Shown: one piece after another, positions 11,857 through 22,734 of the stretch
How the letters are laid out: the number at the start of each line of letters is the position of its first letter
Numbering within the stretch: position 1 is the first letter of the stretch
Assembly: GCA_947561715.1 (NCBI GenBank)
Contig: OX387203.1
Location: 8,866,001-8,930,000, forward strand
Direction of reading: 5' to 3'
Source: Ascidia mentula
Taxonomy: Eukaryota > Chordata > Ascidiacea > Phlebobranchia > Ascidiidae
Length of the DNA: 64,000 nucleotides
Notes under the pieces: model-generated
Database searches by the model: none
Seen by the model: the letters and a program-made list of their open reading frames with translations, nothing else
Told to the model about the DNA's origin: nothing
Program-made: the position numbers and the translations under genes

Positions 11857-13395
11857 GGGCAAGCTGTTCACGACCTTGTGGAGGTGGAAGGCAATCTCCC
11901 CGAGTGAGTTAATTATGAAACCAATCAAACTAATCAGTCTTTAAGTATAACCAGATAGAAAATATTCCACTTGTGGTGACTTTGGAGTCGACGTGGATCC
12001 GTTCGATCGATACCAAACTAGATGCGAACTAATGGTAGAACATTGGAACCAATAGTGTATTCAGTGAATATACTCCACATACTGAGTGGACGTAAGTTAC
12101 ACAGCTTGACAACTTCTGTACACTAAATTGTTTCATAGTGTGCTTGTTATTTAAGTCTTTGTTTCAAGATATCGCATTTCGACTATTATTCTCACGATTG
12201 TTTCAGTAAATTGCACGTGGGGACCATGGGGGCGTTACGGATCATGCTCCGCCAATTGAAACGGAGGAACACAGCATAGATTTCCCTCTAAAACTAGATC
12301 CCACTCTTGCGGAGGTTCCTGCTTTGGGTCTTCGTCTTCATATCGCTCGTGTAATATATACTATCGCCCTGTAAATTGCCGTTGAAGTTCATGGGGTAAG
12401 TTCGGTAATTGTTCAGCAACTTGTGATGGTGGAACGCAGAGGAGATCAAAGACCCAAGAACACTCTTGCCCGTCGCCGTAAGTTCTAGCCACAGAGGTGT
12501 ATCTTGTTCTGGGTCGTCAACGTTATTCCAATCTTGTAACTCTCAGCCTTGTCCTATTGATTGTCGTTGGAGTTCGTGGGGTGAATACGGGACATGTTCT
12601 GTCTCTTGCGGAGGTGGAACACAGGTTAGATCAAGAAAGATCTCCATAAGTTCCAGGCATAGAAGAGTAACTTGCTCCGGTTCGTCGACATCCGTAAGAA
12701 GTTGTAACAACCACGCCCTGTGCAATACACTGCATCTGGGGAGCGTGGAGCGAATTTGGAAACTGTTCTGTGAATTGTTGAGGAGGAAATGAGATGAAAA
12801 CAAGATCGGTGCAAGTAAAGGAACAACATGGTGGCACCGCATGTGTGGGCAAGACATCCTTTAACCAATCCGGCAACACTCGGCCTTGCCCTGTTGATTG
12901 TTTGTTGGGAGAATGGAGCAATTACGGCAATTGCTCTGTAAGTTGTGGTGGGGGAACTCAAACAAAACTTAGGAAAACCGCTCGATACGTAAGGTATGGG
13001 GGTTTAAATTGCACAGGACCAACCGAACAGTCGCAAAGATACAACACCCAAGGTGGCCCGGTTAACTGCCAGTGGGGACAGTGGAGCAAATTAAACGATT
13101 GTCTTGTTGAATGTGGTAACGGTACACTGTTTCGCAATCGACAGGTTTTGGTTGCAGCTAATTGTGGTGGTCAAGCATGTATGGGCGAAGATACCTCGTC
13201 ACAATTCTGTAACACTCACTGCTGTCCCATCGAAAAATTTCACAATTTCCTAATAATTATTCCTCATTGCTTCTTCTGTCACAATAACCAATTATTTGCA
13301 GAATCTGCAATCAAAATTGTTGCCCAGTCGACTGCGTCTGGAACAACCGGAGTCTTGCGACAATCTGCTTCAAAACGTGTGAAAACGGTTGGTAG
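11857..13395 (+). pseudogene. Broken multi-TSP1 secreted protein gene, copy A
   Basis: The left end is the second part of a signal-linked TSP1 exon (CSRPCGGG) whose start was replaced by retrotransposon DNA. After an acceptor at 12207, about six TSP1 repeats follow (WGPWGRYGSCS, SSWGKFGNCSATC, WSSWGEYGTCSVSCGGG, FGNCSVNC, GEWSNYGNCSVSCGGG, WGQWSKLNDC), and a further exon begins at about 13302 (CCPVDCVW). In-frame TGA codons stand at a cysteine in repeat 1, a tryptophan in repeat 2 and a CGGG glycine in repeat 4, with frame changes between repeats 2 and 4. In this copy a late cysteine is also tyrosine. The copy at 49526 shares the three TGA codons, so inactivation predates duplication. Confidence 0.8.
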
Positions 13396-13449
13396 TGCTT
13401 TGGTATGTTTCCTAGTATCGATTAGAAATGAAACTAACAAAACATTTTT

Positions 13450-15835
13450 TACTGGTCATGATTCATAAAACATAACCGACTTTACAGCGGTTTGATGTAT
13501 GATCGACCATACAATACAATATAATAGATCATCATAGATACTGCTTGGTACATCTTGTATCTTTTAGTTGTAATCGATTTCCAGCTTTGATTTTTGTTCA
13601 TTCCTGTGACTATGATTACATGTAGAAACGATTGGACACACAAGGTTACTAAACAACTGAAACACAAAAGTCCATGCTTTAACTAACTTTCATGTATCGG
13701 ATTTCCAAACCCTCCCACCTATAGAACAACCTTTGTCTTGCAATAGATTAGCACACGTAAACATGAAACGGAATTGGAATACATTTTGAACTTCATTTTT
13801 CTGAGGAATTGACAAGTGTTCAAAATTGTGTTATCATGAATTTCCAAAAACATAACTTCGAACAATACATTATTGACACTACCATGTCGACCAAAACATT
13901 TCATTAAACACACTCAATTTTCTTTGCAGCATCTCAAGGCTGATGTTCAAATGTTCTCCCCGGAATGTTCTTGATACAACACCCCTTCATCATTCATGCA
14001 TTTAAACATTTTGATGATGGGTTAAAATTATCGTGCCATTATGTACCCATGTTTAGAAAGGATTACTAATTGAACTCTAAGCAATAAACATGAAAAATCA
14101 GTTACATTTCTCAGCAGTTTTTTCAAGTAAACGATTGTATTAAAATTTTCTTCATATCACTGAATGCTTCACATTTCATAAGCATATGTTTTTCTTTGTG
14201 ATTACGTTACACCATTATTAAACTTTTGGCAGCATCATTCTAGTCACACAGTATAAGACAATAACGCTTGTACTATATGTAAAAGTGTTTTGGGATTTTT
14301 TCGCTCACGCAAATACAACAACTGTTCTTTTGTCAAGTTATAAGCCATCATTAAACCATGCAGTCTACTTTTTCATTCAACCACGGGCGATTATACGTCA
14401 GTGGAGCAATTCCAAACCACATTCAAATCCGCTATCTTTTTTTGCGTTTTTAGTTTCAGCGATCAGTCCCCTAGAAACATGTTACCACTATTCGATGACT
14501 TTATAATTTCAAGCATATGACTTCAGATAGCGTGATAAAAAGGAACATTAATTACTCTTTCGTTTACTTTACGTTTGCTAAAATATCACCCAAACAAATC
14601 GTTATTACTACGTTACAAACCGCCCACAACCACAAAGCATTGTCAACTTGGGTGATCCCTAAATAGGTCTCCGCATCGACAGATTTTATGTCTTCCCACG
14701 TGCTCTGATCATGAGTACGACTGGCGGGTCATATTCGACTGACACCGGGAGTGAAATGCAGTTGAACTTATTGCGCACACCGCAAATAAACAAAGTGACA
14801 CTTTGCGATAGAAAATGTTGATTAAGGCGCAAACAGTGTATAATATGTATTAATACTGTGTTGTTCTTGGGGTTAATACCTAAAACTATTTTGACTTATT
14901 TACTATTTGTTTTGGCGACCCGTGCACATGAAGGTGATATTGGGACGAAATAGACCAATTCCATGCTTTGCTTTCGACACTTTAGATTTAACCTCCATCC
15001 TGCTAAGTTTCATAACGCTAGATATACGAAGTGTATTCTGCCTTTGCTTTCACCATTGTTTATGTAAAAATATGATCGAAAAAAAGGTCTTTATTGCCCA
15101 TAAGACTATTTGGCAATTCCGATACTTACTTAAAGACTATATTTTCCAGGTTAAGGTATATATATATATTACCTGAAAAACGTTTAGATTTATCAGAAAG
15201 ATTCAGTTGGATGTTTTAATATATATTGTCACCAGAGTCTTAGATCATTGTCCTTTGATGTTTCATCATGTATTCATACATTTTTGATTCAGTGTTAAAT
15301 TCGCATGGCAAGTAGAACAGAAGACAGTGACATTTGTTCGACCTTTCATGTTACATCAGTTCAAATTGTCTCTACTCACGTTTATGCTTAACTTCTTGCC
15401 AGACGAGGAACATTTACGTAGACTCGACATTACAGTAACTTTCATTCTGGATTGATACCAAGCAAGATGATGTTCTTTGGTTATTTCTTTGAATCTTCGA
15501 CGTCGTGCCAGTCATGCCGTGCAACCAACCGCAACTCTGCAATGTAATCTTCAACTATTCGATCTGCATGAAGTTTTCTATCGCTTTTTTATGCTGTGTT
15601 GTTTAAAGTCGATTGAGAATGATCAATATCCAATATAGTGGTATGTTGGCGGACCTATGGTTGGCGGACACAGGGTGTTCCGTTGTATCACTCAGGTATT
15701 CGTGATCAAGAGTAGCATAAAATATGCATATGTTTTTCTTTTGACAGCAAAAACTTGTTGTAACTCTCAAACATGAGTGATGTAAATTGCACGAATCACC
15801 AGCACTAATATTTTGTTCTGCTACCGGGGCGACAC
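13450..15835. other. Non-coding interval inside duplicated block A
   Basis: No conserved domain was recognised. A possible minus-strand open segment near 14575-14735 (ending in a hydrophobic stretch ALWLWAVCNVVITICLG) survives in copy B as well. Because the two copies are almost identical, this says little about selection. Confidence 0.4.
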
Positions 15836-15965
15836 CTTGCGATAAATAACACAAACACACATAGCAGAAATTTACCCATTTTTGTTCACCCATTTGGCTG
15901 TTTTAACATATCCTGTTGGGCGCTAGATTAACCGCTGTGTGTAAGCCATTATCTACACGATTTTG
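15836..15965. mobile_element. LTR-like fragment, also at 53936-54065 and 48740-48900
   Basis: CTACCGGGGCGACA, AAATAACACAAACACACATA and GTGTGTAAGCCAT occur here in the same order as in the reverse complement of 48740-48900, which lies next to Ty3/gypsy RNase H sequence. This is probably a solo or partial LTR of that family, quite diverged. Confidence 0.5.
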
Positions 15966-16010
15966 GAGTCTGCAAGGACTTTGCAACGTGACCAAAGAAA
16001 GAATAATTAC

Positions 16011-16627
16011 CTTCCCAGAATTTTGTGCAGAACTTGGTTCGTGACACGTTGCCTGAAAAATTCAAAGCGTCGTGGTTTCCTGAGATGTGTCATTTGTTTG
16101 GCTTCATTTGAGTTGCAATTCATCACTCAAATTCCGTGTTTTTTCTTTGACAGAGAGCATTCGAAGAAATTGTGACTCATCGTTGAAACTCTTTAAAAAC
16201 TAACGCGGGCAAGTTGGTGGTTTTGACCACAGAAATGAATTCGTTAGACTGGATCATTGATGGCATCAACAAGTGGATCCAAACGTCTTCCTACCTTCAC
16301 AATAGAAAGCAAATTAAATATCAACCAACGCCTAAACATATTATGTAAGAAAAGCGGTAAAAATCCCTAAAATGTGGTTGCATTCAATTAAATAACATCT
16401 AGAATTTTGTGTAGAACTTGATTCGTGACTTATGTAGAATTTGGTTCGTGACACGTTGCCTGAAAAATTCAATGCGTCGTGGTATCCTGAGATGTGTCAT
16501 TTGTTTGGCTTCAGTTGAGTTGCAATTCATAACTCAAATTCCGTCTTCTTTCTTTGACAAAGTAGATGCGAAGGAATTGTGACTCATTGTTGAAACACTA
16601 AAAAAACCAACGCGGGCAAGTTGGAGG
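16011..16627 (+). promoter_or_regulatory. Duplicated upstream block of the 16680 mini-gene
   Basis: About 230 bp beginning AGAATTTTGTGYAGAACTTG and ending AACGCGGGCAAGTTGG occurs twice, at about 16011-16220 and 16393-16627. The same block occurs once before the mini-genes at 24139 and 30328 and, more diverged, before 49526; it is doubled again before 54803. Position and conservation suggest a proximal promoter. A TTTAAAAA-like element precedes AACGCGGGC about 90 bp before the ATG. Promoter function is inferred. Confidence 0.5.
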
Positions 16628-16679
16628 TTAGTTAATGTGCTTTAGCCAGACTTTTCACAAATTACAAGCAGCGAAAGTT

Positions 16680-17692
16680 ATGTGGAGAACTCTTTGCTTT
16701 TGTCTATGTTTGCTTGTAATTATTCACGGGACATCGGCATGGTAAGCACATACAAAATTTTATTGGTATTATTTGTACATTGTTTTAAGCCTACGGATAG
16801 ATGCAAATAAAATCAGCTCTGGGTTTTATGAGTTGTACTCTCCTAAAGCCGCTTATGATTAGCGTAAATAAACCGGATGAGGAAAGTTTGGTTGTTACTG
16901 GCATAAATATCGAACTCAATTACGTAATTTTGTAGTTGTGCGGAGTGAGGTTAATGATGTTTCTGTACATCGAATTTTGTCTTCAAATAGAAATTTCAGC
17001 AAAACGTACATTTGCAGGCTTCTGTCGAGAAGAGGAAAAATACCGGAATGTGATACCACTTCCTGTCTATGGAGCTGGCCAAGCTGCTCACGACCTTGTG
17101 GAGGTGGATGGCAATCCCCAAAAGTAACTCGACGTAGTGGAGAGTGCGGTTCCTGCAGATTGCCGAGCCCGAGATCATGCAACAACCAGAGTTGTCCAGG
17201 TAATGAAATAAAGAACAGATTTCTCCTTATTTACTGTTCAGTAGAAAATACGGTTTTGTTTGTTTTTAATTGATGAAACTGATCATTGCGTTTACCAATC
17301 CATATTGTTGTATTGGTACTTTCGCGAATAAGTTATACAGCAATACAGATATTAGCTGTAGTCTGTGGATCGCATTGTCACGACGTATCAGTTCACATCA
17401 GTGCAGCTCGTGACTGACAATAGTCTTGTCGCTAACTGGCCAGACTATTTCACTTTGTGGTGACTTTGCAGTGGACATGGTGCCGTTAGGTACCAAACTA
17501 AGTGGGAACTTCCGGAGACGAATAACAGAAGAACACACTATGGCAACGTAACAGAACTTAATATTGTTTAGATTCAACTGAAAACAAACTCAGTGTTTCC
17601 TTGTGAGTAAACTCACGATTTTCTTTTCAGAACTTTCGCCTGACTTACTTGACCTACTGCTAGAGAATGGTAATGTGAAATCTGGCGTTTAA
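16680..17692 (+). CDS. Small secreted single-TSP1 protein, 101 residues
   Basis: Exons 16680-16741, 17018-17199 and 17631-17692 (62+182+62 nt, whole codons). Exon 1 encodes a signal peptide, MWRTLCFCLCLLVIIHGTSA. Exon 2 encodes one TSP1 domain: ECDTTSC, WSWPSCSRPCGGG, ECGSC and SCNNQSC, eight cysteines in all with the usual WxxC/CGGG core. Exon 3 adds the 20-residue acidic, leucine-rich tail ELSPDLLDLLLENGNVKSGV. An alternative phase-compatible last exon, 17472-17551, would give a basic tail (VDMVPLGTKLSGN then FRRRITEEHTMAT) and a 107-residue product. AATAAA lies near 18003. TSP1 domains usually bind glycans or matrix proteins. Role unknown; a defence or matrix peptide is a guess. The 54803 gene is its near-identical duplicate. 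Confidence 0.72.
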
Positions 17693-18269
17693 ATGACAAC
17701 CCGGAAAGACCCTAAATTTGTTTTCATCATTGCATCTCATACGATTTATCATCTATCAATACATTTTAATGAAGCGTGCCATTATCAATCTATCGATTTT
17801 TGTTTTTGAAAACCTATTGAGTCAATTGACCAATTCAAACTCTGCGCAAGCTGTTGTCTAATTCTCAGAAGATTGATATTTTATAAACGTAACTTATTGT
17901 AACAAAATTTCATGCGTGTTGCTACAAGCTCTATCATTTCACAGTTCATTTATCGCCGTGACACAATTTTAATCGTAATTCATTGTGATGAGGTTAAACT
18001 CGGTAATAAATTCGCTGGAAATGTAACAATTTTTACGGAGAATTTTTTTATCTAAAAGATTGGTTGCCCAAGAAAAGTTGAAACATACTACGCTGCTTTG
18101 GAACTATGAAATTTTTCCGAAAAACAATGACAACTGTATAGAGCGAGTTAGCAAAAAATGCCCTAAAGTTCGCAAACCAACGTTCAAATGTGCAGTAGTT
18201 TTTGAGACTTCGAAGTTTAGGATAATTTGTTGAGTATAAAAAAGCGGACATAATATAAATATTTCTCAT

Positions 18270-18345
18270 CGTACCGGAACCCAGGATATCCTGGTCACGA
18301 ATCCCGATCAGGTTTCCTTCTACGTACATGGGTCGTGCACTCAAC
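18270..18345. repeat. Dispersed repeat with GGATATCCTGGCCACGAATC core
   Basis: The core ACCCAGGATATCCTGG, then CACGAATCCCGATCAGGT and a CTACGTAYATGGGTCG-like segment, recurs near 1350, 8925, 18280, 25620, 31830, 56380 and 61915, and in reverse near 37070. In the TSP1 units it sits between the plus-strand mini-gene and the minus-strand TSP1 remnant. It could be a tRNA-related SINE or part of a transposon; the class is not established. Confidence 0.6.
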
Positions 18346-18739
18346 CGATGTTAATAGTCTACGACCGTTGATCTTTTACACACCATAGAGCTATAGCTCC
18401 TCCATGCGGTCGGTTTATTTTTGACACTATGTCGGCAATTTTGCATCAGAGCATAAAATATGATATGTCTGACAGGTTTTCTCCAACAACCTCAAGCGCT
18501 TGGATTTCCACAAGTTTAGGTGCTTGCTGTGACCACATTAGAACGAATGTATCGTGTTATTAGATAGCAATGTGAGAACTACGTTTTGCTTTGTTAAGTT
18601 TTTGGCCAATGTCATGAGGGTGATGTGCGTTTGAGGTTGGGCTGCTCTGCTGATGTATTTTCCCTGCCTCAGGTTCTTGAATTTCTTTGTACAACATCTC
18701 TTGCATTAATATTTGGACGATGTTTAAGCTGAGGTTAAA

Positions 18740-18990
18740 TTGTTTATTATTTTTGTTTACATAAAGCGACAAATCAAAGTCATCCGTTTAGTTCTCAAAT
18801 CGGAAATGAAACCTTTGAACACACACATAGAAATTTATTTGGATGGGTCATTGTGGCATCAACAACTGGATCAAAACCACATCTACCTCACATATCAAAT
18901 CTGCATTTTTTGGCAATTTTGGCCGCATTTTTAAAATCCACATTCCTTGTTCTTCATTTCTTTCCACCACTACAGGTTGCTGGACAACTA
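18740..18990. repeat. Dispersed repeat with CATCAACAACTGGATC core
   Basis: A block of about 150-200 bp (ACATAAAGCGRCAA, AAGTCATCC, GAAACCTTTGAACACACA, CATCAACAACTGGATCAAAA) recurs near 23750, 29930, 32300-32400, 49060-49180, 56840-57000 and 62390-62540, and inverted near 36600-36730 and 38200-38410. It marks the borders of the TSP1 duplication unit and may be a nonautonomous transposon. Confidence 0.6.
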
Positions 18991-19360
18991 CCAATCTCAC
19001 CCCTTAAACCAAATCTGCAATCTATAGGACACGGACGTGTATTTCACGAATAATAGGAACTTGGAAAGCCAAAACAATAGCCCTTACAGGATTCCTGTGT
19101 CAGTTTCATTCGATGTCATAGCTGTGTTCTCCGCCGCAATTTCATGAGCTCTCCAACGCTGAACGAAGAACGCCACACAGTCGACTGGAAAGCAGCTCAT
19201 TTTACAGCTTTGCGACGAATCCCAAGATCCTGTGCAATATCTGCCTCCGCAAGAAGAGGATTGGGTAGTAATACGGGTCCATGTCTGTGTTCCTATCCAC
19301 AAGTCTTGGAGCATTGTCCCCAACTATTTCAAGAGCTCCAAGCACTTTCGACAGGAACAC
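18965..19360 (-). pseudogene. TSP1 exon remnants of a minus-strand TSP1/EGF gene
   Basis: Read on the minus strand, one segment gives TQTWTRITTQSSSCGGRYC (about 19265-19200) and another gives NTRPCPIDCRFGL (about 19040-19000), both TSP1 pieces. The frame is interrupted by stops and shifts (for example a stop just before the first conserved tryptophan region), unlike the more complete relative at 32765-32950. It is duplicated at 57065-57461. Confidence 0.65.
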
Positions 19361-19904
19361 AAATTCTAGACAACGAGAAACCTACAAAGGATTGCCATTG
19401 CTTAAAGACATCATGGAATATAACCTTCGGAAATCATGCACAAAGCTTGAAGTTCAACTTCCTGAACATTTATGTACTTGACCAAAATTGATTAAATCGT
19501 CACTTTCTGGTTTCGTGCGCGTCACGTTCAAGTCTCCATTTTAACTTGGCTTGATTGTCGTGTAAGTTTATTTGGAAAACATTCTGGTTCCCCGCTCAAT
19601 AGACCAGGTTCTCAGCCAGAACAAATAGTGTTCGATAGTATTTTTGCAAGTAGGTGCAGAAAGATATGAGCAACTGTAATGCTAATTTTCAAAGCAGGTT
19701 TACATTTGCTTAACGTCCATTATTCAAAGTGGATTTTCATGGTGAGCCCTCGATGGTTTGAATCGTTGTTTCAACCAATGTTACGACAAATTTGAATTTT
19801 TTGTATTGTTTTGGCTTAATTTTAAACGTTAAAGTTAAACAGTCATTGAGAAAGCTATATTATTACGCGGTTAAACGTGTACAATACAATAAACTTAGGT
19901 TCAT

Positions 19905-20190
19905 CAGGCTTACAGGCTTTGCAGCCCAAGCATTGTGGCCTAGTTGGATCAGCTACTTTTTTAGAGCGAGATCTGAAAATAATGAAGCTTCCGGTGAAGT
20001 TTGAACTCACGACCGTGGCCTAATCAGGCCCAACGCTCTACCAGCTGAGCTATCCCTGTAGTCTGCAATGCCTGGACTACGAAGCCTGTAAACCTAATGA
20101 TTTTGATACGATAACTGAGATCGCCAAGTAAGGATCTGCGCAATGGGGCAATCCTTCCAATCATGCCATTGCATGAAATATTACTACAAT
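19905..20190 (-). mobile_element. tRNA-derived SINE, minus orientation
   Basis: On the minus strand this contains TAGCTCAGCTGGTAGAGCGT (A box) and GTGAGTTCAAACTTCACCGG (B box), as in the plus-strand elements at 35759 and 48001, and one end is marked by ATTTCATGCAATGGCATGAT. The tRNA half is followed by a conserved tail. The copy at 58006-58291 belongs to duplicated block B. Confidence 0.8.
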
Positions 20191-20900
20191 AAACCTAGGA
20201 CGCAAATGAAAGTGATGCTATTTGCAATTTAAGTACAACACAAAATTATTAAACATAGCGCATGTTTGTTTACGGATATTAATTAGTGGGGATTGTTATG
20301 GTCACCACCAAATCACTGATATTCTGAATCACTGTAGTTTTTACACATCGTGCAGGTTAAGCGCACCGAAAGTAATTAGTGTTGGATACTTATTCACATT
20401 ATTATCCATAATGAGGGATCGCTTTGGGGGGTGAATGATCACAAGTTGCGCTCATGATACCGAAAATGTTAAGTGCTGCATGTTTGTGCACATTACGGTA
20501 GTGTTTATAATGAGCTTGCCGTATACCTATGCAACCAAAACAGGTCGGTAAAAGATTCACATGGATCCTCTGTCTTTTTAGTCGCTGTTTTTCCAACAAC
20601 AGAAGAAAGTAAAGTTGTCGGAAGGTGTCGCTAAAGAGCATTTTGGTTACAGCTGTATTTGGAAGATAGTGCACTCATCCAAATATAGTGCATTAATTTG
20701 CTTAGGCTGAAATAAGAATCTGTTAAAGTTTGTAGTACAAGTTGTACATTTAATCAAATTTCTTTAGTCACCAATAACATTTCTTCCAATTTGATATAGA
20801 TAATCTATTATTATTTAACATCACAAAATGAAGCAAAATTTGGTCTGTTACCGGTAAGATTTGGACCCACGTGATCCAGAATTTTGTGCATCTTTTTTAC

Positions 20901-21081
20901 CTCTGAGAATTACGCATAAAGCCTTGTATTGCATATGGCTGCTGCATATTTGGATTAAGAACGCTAAATAAATTTTGTGTGCAACTCCTTAGTGACTCGA
21001 AAGCAATTTCATCGTGAAGAAACAAGTTTAAGTCTTGTGACCAAGGATGCCTCACTGTTTTGGCATTCATTATTGCACGTG
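20901..21081 (-). CDS. Possible conserved exon of unknown protein
   Basis: On the minus strand an acceptor (TATGTTGTAG) opens a 181-nt frame reading ARAIMNAKTVRHPWSQDLNL and then, after FLHDEIAFESLRSC, SVLNPNMQQPYAIQGFMRNS, before a GTAAAA donor. The copy at 59004-59184 keeps the frame with a few conservative replacements. It lies downstream, in the minus sense, of the EGF exons at 21.4-22.7 kb and could be cytoplasmic-tail sequence of that gene. I recognise no domain. Confidence 0.35.
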
Positions 21082-21359
21082 CTACAACATAGGTCTTAAA
21101 ATATGAAATGTAGTATTCGCTTACATTTGTTGACCAATAACATGAACTAATCATCAAAAGGAAGGAAAGCAAATGTAAACGTAAACTGCTTTGAAATTTA
21201 GCATTACTGTTCATATATTTCTGCTCCGACTTGCCAAAATATTTTTGGAACACTACTTGGTCTAGCTGGGTGCTTGATGAGCCACCCTTTTTCCAAAGAA
21301 ACATTTCCAGAGCTTGCCTGAGGTTCTTCTAGAGTTCTCTGGGTTACATTTTCCGACGA

Positions 21360-22728
21360 CGAAATAGACAAAACGACGAAAAGCATTTTTGCGAACCTAC
21401 GGTATTTTCGCAAGTTGCGTTGACAGCGCACCTGGCATTTCCTTGCTGGCACTCGTTAACATCTGTTCAACAAAATGGAGCGAGCAAATATTTCTGAAAT
21501 AATGTATACAATTTCTTTACAAATGCTTAACTTAGCGATTTTAGTTATTACTTTGGGGCTGTCAAAACAGCGTCCAAAATTGTTAAATTATTTACATCAT
21601 TGAAAAAGTTGAACTGTATTTTTCATTCCGACCATGAACGATCACTATTTTGTCAGTACGAACCTGAAAAAAGCCCCAATTGAGAAACGAAGCCAGTTAG
21701 ACATGGACATGAATAATTTCCTTTAGTGTTGACACATATGGTGTTGTCTGGGCAGGTAGCAGTGTTTACTTCACACTCGTTAATATCTTCACGAATAAAA
21801 TATATAATTTTGAACTAGTATCATTATCTGTGGTGACCTACAATTAAAAATAAGGAACTTATATCATGAATTCTTGCTCTTTTTTGTCGTCTAACTTAAA
21901 ATTGCTGTAAACATTTTGTAAGGGTTTTGTATTCATTGAAGGAAGAACCAGTGGCACACCTGAGCAGACTGTTCCAATTTTTAAAAATCCAGGCTAGCAT
22001 AAGCAAAGAAAACCTCCTTCAGTGTCAACACATCGACCGTTTTGGTGGCAATTTGAAATATGGTTTGTGCATTTATCTACATCTGTATCATACTTTTTTG
22101 AATTTGTGGTTGTTCGAGACAAATGTGTTTGTTAAACTAAAGTTTTATTGCATGGACGCTATGAACAAGCCCCATAGTGAATGCTTAAACACTAAATAAC
22201 TAATTTGGAAGTAAACATATTTTTTCAAAAAGTTTCGGTGTTTTTCACAATGAAATGCAACACGAGCCAAAAACCTACTACCTCATTCCATGTTGCTGTT
22301 TTTATTGAAGCCTGGGTCGCAATCACATCTATAACGTGTGTTGGAACAGACTGAATTCAAGGGGCATGAACTACTTCCTTGTTGGGTGCACTCGTCAACG
22401 TCTGGAAAAGCAAACAGTGACGTTTTTGTATTTCACTGTTGATAACCACCAAGAAATGGCTAAGGAGATACGATTTTGCTACAGAAAATATGTACCTTGA
22501 TCACAACACAGACCGCTCCACCCTGGTTGGCATAAACAACCTGTAGCAGCCGCAGTGGCTCCATTGTAACAAATCACTTTACAACTCTGTATTCCTGCAG
22601 GATAGGACACTCCTCCCCTCCACACGTGTTATTAGTGATCACTGATCTGTTCCTGACTTTGTTGTTCATCACTCCACATGTTTGTGGACAAGTGCCCCAG
22701 TTTTCTTAATCCGATACAGTGCAGTTTA
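21360..22728 (-). pseudogene. TSP1/EGF membrane-protein gene remnant, tandem copy 1
   Basis: Exons in minus order: 22728-22496, TSP1 (WGTCPQTCG) then an EGF-like CLCQPGWSGLCCDQ; 22401-22283, EGF (DVDECTQQGSSSCPLNSVC); 22082 to about 21955, calcium-binding EGF (DVDKCTNHISNCHQNGRCV); 21786 to about 21660, EGF (DINECEVNTATCPDNTICVN); 21462 to about 21360, EGF (DVNECQQGNARCAVNATCEN). Each EGF begins at an AG acceptor. Defects: a TAA and a frame change in the TSP1 exon (both shared with tandem copy 2), a TAG in the third EGF that copy 2 lacks, and no transmembrane exon. It was probably a type I membrane or secreted adhesion protein. Confidence 0.72.
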
Positions 22729-22734
22729 CTAAAA

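Larger units (their letters stand above)
11857..21141. repeat. Segmental duplication of about 9.3 kb, copy A
   Basis: Collinear and same-orientation with 49959-59246 (offset about 38.1 kb). By eye the copies differ by occasional substitutions and small indels, roughly 1-2 percent. The block contains a broken six-TSP1 gene, an intact TSP1 mini-gene, a minus-strand TSP1 remnant, an LTR-like fragment, a SINE and a conserved minus-strand exon. Homology stops at CCAATAACAT near 21141. Confidence 0.92.

Noticed and set aside
12285-12790. Selenoprotein reading of the in-frame TGA codons
   Set aside because: The TGAs replace Cys, Trp and Gly at different sites and are accompanied by frame changes; decay is simpler.
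15603-15893. Cysteine-containing minus-strand ORF
   Set aside because: Overlaps the LTR-like fragment; the cysteine pattern fits no EGF or TSP1 domain.
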